A stretch of 7,980 nucleotides of DNA from an uncultured Jeotgalicoccus sp. Its GTDB lineage: Bacteria > Bacillota > Bacilli > Staphylococcales > Salinicoccaceae. The notes beneath the pieces are model-generated. The model had not been told where the DNA came from and did no database searches. It saw only the letters and a list, made by a program, of their open reading frames with translations. The stretch lies in contig CANRKV010000071.1 in NCBI GenBank assembly GCA_947631305.1, positions 1-7,980 on the forward strand, given 5' to 3'. Of the stretch, positions 1 through 4,797 are shown piece after piece (position 1 is the stretch's first letter; each line of letters starts with the position of its first letter). A program made the translations under genes and the position numbers.

Positions 1-8
1 TTTGCCAT
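1..8 (-). CDS. 5' end of a downstream gene (only the first codons), probably truB by synteny
   Basis: An ATG at 6-8 is followed by GCA and then AA at the window edge, so the protein begins Met-Ala-(Lys or Asn). A good Shine-Dalgarno sequence AGGTGA (14-19) lies 5 bases upstream of the ATG, which is the main reason to believe in a gene here. In staphylococci and related Firmicutes the gene after rbfA is usually truB (tRNA pseudouridine-55 synthase), and this is the default guess. Two codons cannot confirm it. The gene follows an intrinsic terminator, so it either depends on readthrough or has a promoter I could not find. Confidence 0.5.
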
Positions 9-32
9 TATCTTCACCTGCTTATTTTATGT

Positions 33-81
33 AAAACAAATAAAAAACCGCACCCGGCTCCCGGCGGGGAAATCGAGTGCG
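33..81 (-). terminator. Rho-independent terminator after rbfA
   Basis: In the minus-strand RNA, the arm CGCACUCG (81 to 74) pairs with CGGGUGCG (56 to 49) over 8 bp with one G-U pair. Inside it, UCCC can pair with GGGA to give a short upper stem, separated from the lower one by an unpaired bulge. A run of six U (47 to 42) follows directly and the sequence stays U-rich down to 33. It begins 13 bases past the rbfA stop codon and would end the rimP-nusA-infB-rbfA transcript. Confidence 0.9.
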
Positions 82-94
82 ATTTATATTGTTA

Positions 95-442
95 TTATTT
101 TTCCTGATCTTTAATGTCGCTTAACAGTGATTCGATTTTCTGACCGTAGTCGATTGAAGTATCGTACTTAAACTTAACTTCAGGCGCTTTACGTAAACGA
201 ATATTAGATGCAACAGCTTTTCTGAATAAGCCGTTAAACTTATCGAGCGTTTCCTGCACGAATTCTCTATTATTGTTTAGTGACGTATAGTAAGCCGTCG
301 CTGTTTCGTTTTCTTTCGTTACTTCGACTTCGGTAACTGTAACCATACCGATGTCCGGTTCTTTATCTGTTACTGTTGTACGGATTTCTTCGCTAAGCAC
401 TTTTTTAATTTCTTCTGCTATGCGTTCATTTCTCGTTGACAT
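95..442 (-). CDS. rbfA: 30S ribosome-binding factor RbfA
   Basis: RbfA is a small cytoplasmic assembly factor that binds immature 30S subunits and helps mature the 5' region of 16S rRNA; it is classically important in the cold. The 115-residue product has the usual family length and single type II KH-like fold. The family signatures visible are IGMVTVTEVEV (31-41), the helix LFRKAVASNIRLRKAPEV (72-89) and the strand FKYDTSIDYG (91-100). The position where RbfA proteins have an interrupted KH loop reads ASN here. The ATG (440-442) lies 2 bases after the infB TAA. Its ribosome binding site AGAGG (451-455) is inside the last codons of infB, 8 bases from the ATG, so translation is probably coupled to infB. 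A terminator follows it. Identification is secure from sequence and from gene order. Confidence 0.97.
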   Translation of the reverse strand: MSTRNERIAEEIKKVLSEEIRTTVTDKEPDIGMVTVTEVEVTKENETATAYYTSLNNNREFVQETLDKFNGLFRKAVASNIRLRKAPEVKFKYDTSIDYGQKIESLLSDIKDQEK

Positions 443-444
443 AA

Positions 445-2538
445 TTATTTCCTCTCAATCTCTACCATAATGAATGGCTCTATTTGGTCGCCCTCTTTGA
501 TATCGTTGAAGTTCTTAATTGTCAGTCCACATTCATAACCTGTTGTTACTTCTTTTGCATCGTCTTTAAAACGTTTCAGCGTATCGAGTTCACCTTCGAA
601 TACAACGATGCCGTCACGAATGACACGCACGCCGCTGTCGCGTGTAATCTTGCCGTCTGTAACGTAAGCTCCTGCAATTGTACCCACTTTGGATACTTTG
701 AAGATTTCACGCACTTCAACGTTACCGATAACTTTTTCTTCGAATTCAGGGTCAAGCATACCCTTCATAGCAAATTCGATTTCTTCGATAACTTTATAAA
801 TGATACGGTGAAGTCTCATATCGATCTGGCTTTGATCTGCCGCGCGTTTAGCGTTAACATCCGGACGGACGTTAAAGCCGATAATAATCGCGCTTGAAGC
901 ATTCGCTAAAGTAACATCTGATTCGTTAATTGCACCGACACCCGTGTGGATGATGCGGACGTTAACGCCTTCGACATCGATTTTCATCAGTGAAGCAGCA
1001 AGTGCTTCAACTGAACCTTGAGCGTCACCTTTGATGATGATGTTGAGATCTTTCATCTCGCCTTCTTTCATCTGTTCGAACAAGTTGTCGAGTGACACTT
1101 TCTGGTTTACTTCTCTGTCTTTTACAATTTTGTTTTCGTGGCGTGCTTCACCGATTTGACGTGCTTTTTTATCGTCTTTGAAGACTACGAAACGGTCGCC
1201 CGCTTCAGGCACATCGTTAATACCCGTAATTTCAACAGGTACCGACGGGCCTGCAGATTTAATACGCTGGCCGGTGTCTGAAACCATTGCACGGACTTTA
1301 CCGAATGTAGAGCCGACAACGATTGAATCTCCGACATTAAGCGTACCGTGCTGTACGAGCAGGCTCGCTGCAGGTCCGCGTGATTTGTCGAGTTCCGCAT
1401 CGATTACTGTACCGACTGCAGCCATGTCGCTCGTCGTTTTAAGTTCAGCCATTTCGCCGACTAAAGTAATCATTTCAAGCAGGTCATCAATACCTTCGCC
1501 TGTTAATGCTGAAAGTTGAACGAAAATAGTGTCGCCGCCCCAATCTTCAGGGTAAAGACCGTGTTCACCAAGTTCAGTCATTACGCGGTCTGCGTTTGCT
1601 GTTGGTTTATCTGTTTTGTTTACCGCTACGATAATCGGCACTTCAGCCGCTTTCGCGTGGTTAATTGCTTCGATTGTCTGCGGCATTACACCATCATCTG
1701 CTGCAACAACAAGAATAGTAATATCCGTTACCTGCGCACCGCGTGCACGCATTGTAGTGAAGGCTGCGTGTCCGGGTGTATCAAGGAAAGTGATTTTCTT
1801 GTCGCCGTGTTCAATCTGGTAAGCACCAACATGCTGAGTAATCCCGCCTGCTTCTGCTGCAGTCACTTTCGTGTTGCGGATTGAGTCAAGCAGTGTTGTT
1901 TTACCATGGTCAACGTGGCCCATAATAGTAACAACGCTTGGACGTTCTTCATCCAGGTTCTGTTCTTCCAAGTTAAAGAAGTTTGTCAGATCAGTATCAT
2001 CTATAAATACTTCAAGTTCAGAAGTGAAACCGTAGTTTTCAGCAACAACTTCGACTGAATCCTGGTCAAGTGACTGGTTAATGTTCGTCACAATACCTAA
2101 GAGGAATAAGTCTTTTACGATAACTGAAGAATCTACGCCGATTTTCTCTGCAAGTTCTCCAACAGTGATGCCTTCTTCGTAAGTGAAGTGTTTTGATTCA
2201 GGTTCCGCTTGTTTCGGCTCCTGTTTTTTAGCTTCAGCCTGTTTAGGTTTCGCATTGTTTTTGTTGTTTTTCTGGTTTTTATTTCTGTTATTATTGTTAT
2301 TTTTCTGCTGGTTCTGTTTCGTGTTGTTCGGTTTAGCTGCAGGTTTATCAGCAGCAGGTTTTGCATCAGCTTTTTTAGCGTTCTTTTTAAACTGAGCATC
2401 GAGGACTTTAAGTACATCATCTTCTAATGATGACATGTGACTTTTAACCTCGATGTTTTTCGATTCCAGGAAATCGATAATTTCTTTGCTTGTTAAACCT
2501 GTTTCTTTGGCGTACTCATGAATTCTAATTTTACTCAT
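445..2538 (-). CDS. infB: Translation initiation factor IF-2
   Basis: IF-2 is the GTPase that brings initiator fMet-tRNA to the 30S P site and promotes 50S joining. The 697 residues show the full family layout. A first IF2_N module is at about 3-50, followed by a low-complexity Lys/Asn/Gln/Pro/Ala linker at about 51-117 and a second IF2_N module at about 120-170. The G domain (about 198-365) carries G1 GHVDHGKT (207-214), G3 DTPGH (253-257), G4 NKTD (307-310) and G5 SAL (343-345). Domain II follows, then the conserved IIIKGDAQGSVEAL segment (500-513) of domain III, and the C-terminal fMet-tRNA-binding domain (about 600-697). Length is close to that of staphylococcal IF-2. The ATG (2536-2538) has AAGGGA (2547-2552) 8 bases upstream, directly after the rplGA stop. 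All key GTPase residues are present, so I expect a fully functional protein. Confidence 0.99.
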   Translation of the reverse strand: MSKIRIHEYAKETGLTSKEIIDFLESKNIEVKSHMSSLEDDVLKVLDAQFKKNAKKADAKPAADKPAAKPNNTKQNQQKNNNNNRNKNQKNNKNNAKPKQAEAKKQEPKQAEPESKHFTYEEGITVGELAEKIGVDSSVIVKDLFLLGIVTNINQSLDQDSVEVVAENYGFTSELEVFIDDTDLTNFFNLEEQNLDEERPSVVTIMGHVDHGKTTLLDSIRNTKVTAAEAGGITQHVGAYQIEHGDKKITFLDTPGHAAFTTMRARGAQVTDITILVVAADDGVMPQTIEAINHAKAAEVPIIVAVNKTDKPTANADRVMTELGEHGLYPEDWGGDTIFVQLSALTGEGIDDLLEMITLVGEMAELKTTSDMAAVGTVIDAELDKSRGPAASLLVQHGTLNVGDSIVVGSTFGKVRAMVSDTGQRIKSAGPSVPVEITGINDVPEAGDRFVVFKDDKKARQIGEARHENKIVKDREVNQKVSLDNLFEQMKEGEMKDLNIIIKGDAQGSVEALAASLMKIDVEGVNVRIIHTGVGAINESDVTLANASSAIIIGFNVRPDVNAKRAADQSQIDMRLHRIIYKVIEEIEFAMKGMLDPEFEEKVIGNVEVREIFKVSKVGTIAGAYVTDGKITRDSGVRVIRDGIVVFEGELDTLKRFKDDAKEVTTGYECGLTIKNFNDIKEGDQIEPFIMVEIERK

Positions 2539-2552
2539 TGAACCAATCCCTT

Positions 2553-2849
2553 CTATAGGAGCTCTTTTATCTTTCTGGCGAATCCCTTGTCGGAAATTGC
2601 CATTACGACCCTGTTATATGTGCCGGTCGCCTGTGAAAGCTCTTCGTTTGTGTACTTGTCAATTACTGTGACATCATACGTTGCACATTTGTCTTCGATT
2701 CTCTTTCTAGTACTTTTACCCGCATTTGCCGCAAGTAACACAACTTTTGTTTTACCGGTTTTTATTGCCTCGAGAGTTTTCTCTTCGCCGGTCACAGTTT
2801 TTCCTGCGCCGGTTGCCAGCCCGATATAATTTAAAATTTTATCATTCAT
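2553..2849 (-). CDS. rplGA: L7Ae-family RNA-binding protein RplGA (YlxQ)
   Basis: This 98-residue protein belongs to the L7Ae/L30e/S12e/Gadd45 fold. Members bind kink-turn RNA, and bacterial YlxQ-type members are described as kink-turn binders whose physiological target is not settled. Visible signatures are the N-terminal segment ILNYIGLATGAGKTVTGEE (5-23), the strand KVVLLAANAGKSTRKRI (35-51) with its Lys/Arg-rich RNA-binding face, and a C-terminal AISDKGFARKI (84-94) typical of the family. Length matches the usual figure of about 100. Its ATG overlaps the rnpM stop codon as ATGA, a classic coupling arrangement. The nearest Shine-Dalgarno-like sequence is unusually far away. It lies between rnpM and infB, its standard Firmicutes position. 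Assignment to the family is firm; the cellular role is not. Confidence 0.94.
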   Translation of the reverse strand: MNDKILNYIGLATGAGKTVTGEEKTLEAIKTGKTKVVLLAANAGKSTRKRIEDKCATYDVTVIDKYTNEELSQATGTYNRVVMAISDKGFARKIKELL

Positions 2850-3130
2850 CGTTTTGGAATATCCTCTCTGTAAATAAGACGGATAATTTCATCGTATACC
2901 GGATCCAGTTCCTCCGTATTTTTACCGAGTACTTTTTCCAGCACTTTTTTGGCGCGTGCATTATTCACTTTGTCGAGATCTTTTACGACATAGCTGCCGC
3001 GTCCGTTTTTCTTGCCTGTTGCGTCTGCGGACACTGCGCCTTCTTTTGTTACAACGACGCGGATTAAATCAGCTTTAGGATGCATTTCATTCGTCAGGAT
3101 GCATTTGCGCATCGGAATTTTCCGTGCCAT
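2846..3130 (-). CDS. rnpM: YlxR-family RNase P modulator RnpM (DUF448)
   Basis: This is a 94-residue basic RNA-binding protein of the YlxR/DUF448 family. The Bacillus subtilis member has been reported to bind the RNase P RNA and modulate tRNA processing, hence the name RnpM. Conserved features are RKIPMRKCILT (3-13), the segment LIRVVVTKEG (22-31) and the hallmark GKKNGRGSYV (39-48), with Ser where Ala is common in GRGAYV. I chose the ATG at 3128-3130 over an upstream in-frame start at 3247. The short form begins exactly as the family does and has AGGTGA directly after the nusA TAG. The extra 39 residues of the longer form would only be out-of-frame nusA sequence. The stop codon overlaps the rplGA start by 4 bases. 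Function is carried over from the family, not shown by this sequence. Confidence 0.94.
   Translation of the reverse strand: MARKIPMRKCILTNEMHPKADLIRVVVTKEGAVSADATGKKNGRGSYVVKDLDKVNNARAKKVLEKVLGKNTEELDPVYDEIIRLIYREDIPKR
2861..2869 (-). promoter_or_regulatory. Distant ribosome binding site of rplGA
   Basis: AGAGAGGAT is the only Shine-Dalgarno-like sequence ahead of rplGA. Its GG lies 13 bases from the ATG, well beyond the usual 6-9. No in-frame ATG, GTG or TTG sits between it and the ATG. I infer that rplGA is mostly translated by ribosomes that have just finished rnpM at the overlapping ATGA. Confidence 0.55.
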
Positions 3131-3134
3131 TTCT

Positions 3135-3140
3135 TCACCT
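3135..3140 (-). promoter_or_regulatory. Ribosome binding site of rnpM, deciding its start
   Basis: AGGTGA follows the nusA stop codon with no gap and lies 4 bases before the ATG at 3128-3130 (7 from the AGG core). It supports the 94-residue reading of rnpM against the 133-residue extension that would start inside nusA. Confidence 0.8.
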
Positions 3141-4196
3141 CTAGTCGTTACTGATGCCAGCCTCGGCAGCATCTGTTTCGCTTTTAATATCGATCTTCCA
3201 GCCAGTGAGTTTTGCAGCAAGACGTGCATTCTGTCCTTTTTTACCAATTGCTAAAGACAACTGGTGGTCAGGAACGACTACGACTGTGGATTTAGTATCC
3301 TCATCGACTGTAACGCTCACGACCTGTGACGGGCTGAGTGCGTTTTTAACGAATACTTTCGGATCTTCATCCCACAGGACGATATCGATTTTTTCACCGT
3401 TCAGCTCATCAACGATAGCTTCAACACGAGCACCTCTTGCACCGACACATGAACCGACAGCGTCGACATCAGTGTTTTTTGCGTGAACGCTGATTTTTGA
3501 ACGTTCGCCCGCTTCGCGTGCAACGCTCATTACTTCAACAGTACCGTCAAAGATTTCAGGCACTTCTTCTTCAAATAAGCGCTTCAGAAGGTTCGGGTGT
3601 GTTCTCGACACGAAAATCTGAGGTCCCTTAGTCGTCTGTTCAACTTTGTTGACGTAGACTTTAATACGTTCGTTTGGAATGTATGACTCATTCGGCATAC
3701 GTTCTGATTCAGCAAGCACTGCATCAGTTTTACCAAGCTGAACATAGACGAAACGGTGATCTACACGGTCGATAAGACCTGTCAGCACTTCGTCTTCTTT
3801 GTTGATAAATTCATCGTACAAAATGCCGCGTTCAGCATCGCGGATACGCTGCATAACAGCCTGCTTCGCAGCTTGTGCACCTACGCGGTTGAAGTCCTGC
3901 GGAGTCACGTCTTCATCAAACGGATCGCCGATTTCATAAGCCGGGTTGTAGTTCTGCGCTGTCAGCAGATCGATTTCTGCAGTCGGATCTTCGACTTCAG
4001 CAACAACATCTTTACGTGAAACAACACGGTAAGCACCCGTCTCCATATTTAAATCAATCGAGACGTTTTTATGATCTGTATAGTTTTTCTTATATGCAGT
4101 AATCAGCGCTGCTTCAATTGCGTCCACAAGCACTTCCATCGGAATGTTTTTCTCTTTATGAATAAATTCCACTGCATTAATTAGTTCCTGATTCAC
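3141..4196 (-). CDS. nusA: Transcription termination/antitermination factor NusA
   Basis: NusA binds RNA polymerase and the nascent RNA, promotes pausing and hairpin-dependent termination, and takes part in rRNA antitermination complexes. The 351 residues fit the short Firmicutes form, which lacks the C-terminal acidic repeats of Escherichia coli NusA. The N-terminal polymerase-binding domain spans about 1-125. The S1 domain spans about 133-198, from VLTGLIDRVDHRFVYVQLG to IFVSRTHP. KH1 has the loop GARG (252-255) and KH2 the loop GKKG (318-321), followed by QNARLAAKLTGW. It is somewhat shorter than NusA of B. subtilis or S. aureus, with a short acidic tail ending ISND. The start codon is GTG (4194-4196), not ATG, with GGAGG 8 bases upstream. 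It lies 16 bases after rimP. The operon leader carries a hairpin through which NusA may control its own expression. Confidence 0.99.
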   Translation of the reverse strand: MNQELINAVEFIHKEKNIPMEVLVDAIEAALITAYKKNYTDHKNVSIDLNMETGAYRVVSRKDVVAEVEDPTAEIDLLTAQNYNPAYEIGDPFDEDVTPQDFNRVGAQAAKQAVMQRIRDAERGILYDEFINKEDEVLTGLIDRVDHRFVYVQLGKTDAVLAESERMPNESYIPNERIKVYVNKVEQTTKGPQIFVSRTHPNLLKRLFEEEVPEIFDGTVEVMSVAREAGERSKISVHAKNTDVDAVGSCVGARGARVEAIVDELNGEKIDIVLWDEDPKVFVKNALSPSQVVSVTVDEDTKSTVVVVPDHQLSLAIGKKGQNARLAAKLTGWKIDIKSETDAAEAGISND

Positions 4197-4204
4197 TCAA
4201 TTTT

Positions 4205-4209
4205 CCTCC
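4205..4209 (-). promoter_or_regulatory. Ribosome binding site of nusA, supporting a GTG start
   Basis: GGAGG sits 8 bases before the GTG at 4194-4196, ideal spacing. The residues after this GTG (NQELINAVEFIHKEK) match the usual N-terminus of Firmicutes NusA, so GTG is taken as the genuine start. Confidence 0.85.
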
Positions 4210-4212
4210 ATT

Positions 4213-4680
4213 CTAAAATAAGACGGCTTTTCTTATTGTTGCTATTTTTTCACGTTCCACTGTAATTGTTTTTTTGCGTGTTTTTACTTTGTAATCAATT
4301 GTTACAGAATTTTCATCGTAAGCAGTCAGTACGCCTGTCCACTCTTTTTCACCGTCAATTTGCTGATACGCCTTAACGTAAATGCCTTTGTTCAGTGTGA
4401 GTTCCAGATCTTCCTCATCTTTAATCGGACGTTCTGCTCCGGGAGATGACACATCTAAGTAGTACGCGCCTTCGACAATATCCCACTCATCAAGTTCAGC
4501 ACTGATTATTTCTGCAAATGCTGCACAGTCGTCGAGTGTAATACCACCTTTTTTATCCAGGAAAATACGCAGGAAAAAGTCTGGTCCTTCTTTAACATAG
4601 TTAACTTCAACCAGTTTTAAATCGTTGTCTTTGGCAATTGGCTCGACATGAGTAAATACTTTTTGTTCTGTTGCATTCAT
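4213..4680 (-). CDS. rimP: Ribosome maturation factor RimP
   Basis: RimP acts early in assembly of the 30S subunit, where it helps uS12 and other proteins join the 16S rRNA. The product is 155 residues, the usual family length. The N-terminal alpha/beta domain (about 1-85) includes LKLVEVNYVKEGPDFFLRIFLD (21-42) in two parts and the hallmark LDVSSPGAERP (75-85). The C-terminal SH3-like domain (about 90-155) contains GVLTAYDENSVTIDYK (116-131). It is the first gene of the operon. The ATG (4678-4680) has a very strong G-rich ribosome binding site, AAAGGGGGA, 8 bases upstream. The next gene, nusA, begins 16 bases after its TAG. It is called YlxS in B. subtilis. The assignment is secure. Confidence 0.98.
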   Translation of the reverse strand: MNATEQKVFTHVEPIAKDNDLKLVEVNYVKEGPDFFLRIFLDKKGGITLDDCAAFAEIISAELDEWDIVEGAYYLDVSSPGAERPIKDEEDLELTLNKGIYVKAYQQIDGEKEWTGVLTAYDENSVTIDYKVKTRKKTITVEREKIATIRKAVLF

Positions 4681-4688
4681 GTCAAAGT

Positions 4689-4696
4689 CCCCCTTT
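4689..4696 (-). promoter_or_regulatory. Strong ribosome binding site of rimP
   Basis: AAAGGGGG ends 8 bases before the rimP ATG. It begins one base after the interrupted U-tract of the leader hairpin, so ribosome loading and the hairpin region lie very close together. Confidence 0.8.
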
Positions 4697-4697
4697 C

Positions 4698-4734
4698 AAA
4701 ACTAAGAGAAGAACGGGGCAAACCCGTTCTTCTC
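4698..4734 (-). terminator. Leader hairpin of the rimP-nusA operon: terminator/attenuator candidate, also the only possible polC terminator
   Basis: The arms 4723-4734 and 4706-4717 form a perfect 12-bp stem with a 5-base loop (4718-4722). In minus-strand RNA it is followed by UUAGUUUU (4705 to 4698), a U-tract broken by AG. It lies downstream of the operon promoter and upstream of the rimP ribosome binding site, so transcripts from that promoter must pass through it, as must readthrough from polC. In B. subtilis, nusA is known to be autoregulated by NusA-stimulated termination in the leader of this same operon. The broken U-tract fits that kind of terminator. Termination here is inferred, not shown. 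Confidence 0.75.
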
Positions 4735-4763
4735 CTGCAGACTGAGTATTTTTATTCACTAAT

Positions 4764-4792
4764 ATTATACCATAGCCGCATGCACCGTGCAA
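4764..4792 (-). promoter_or_regulatory. SigA-type promoter of the rimP-nusA-infB operon
   Basis: On the minus strand, -35 TTGCAC (4787-4792) and -10 TATAAT (4764-4769) are separated by exactly 17 bases. TGG directly before the -10 (4770-4772) gives an extended -10. The -35 starts 5 bases after the polC stop codon. The expected start of transcription is near 4757, giving a leader of roughly 75 bases before rimP. Only one base of the two hexamers departs from consensus strongly (TTGCAC against TTGACA differs at the last three positions, the -10 is perfect). Confidence 0.85.
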
Positions 4793-4797
4793 CAATG

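Noticed and set aside
20..32. TAAAAT as a -10 box for the gene at the left edge
   Set aside because: No usable -35 lies 16-18 bases upstream, where the terminator U-tract sits, and the transcript would begin at the ribosome binding site.
307..310. Concern that IF-2 residues NKTD might be a damaged G4 motif
   Set aside because: The motif only requires N-K-x-D; Thr at the variable position is compatible with GTP binding. (Coordinates here are protein residues of IF-2.)
484..897. 137-codon open frame on the plus strand opposite infB
   Set aside because: It is antisense to the conserved C-terminal part of IF-2, has no family resemblance and reads as Cys/Phe/Asn-rich nonsense typical of a reverse frame.
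1178..1884. Two successive plus-strand frames (1178-1519 and 1516-1884), overlapping like an operon
   Set aside because: Both lie wholly opposite the IF-2 G domain and domain II. The overlap is a coincidence of the reverse frames, and neither protein is recognisable.
2183..2427. Plus-strand frames encoding very hydrophobic, Phe/Leu-rich peptides that look like small membrane proteins
   Set aside because: They are the complement of the Lys/Asn/Gln-rich IF-2 linker: AAA/AAC/AAT codons read backwards become Phe, Val and Ile codons. The hydrophobicity is an artefact.
3131..3247. 39-residue N-terminal extension of RnpM
   Set aside because: It lies almost entirely inside the 3' end of nusA in another frame. 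The internal ATG at 3128-3130 has a good ribosome binding site and gives the normal family N-terminus.
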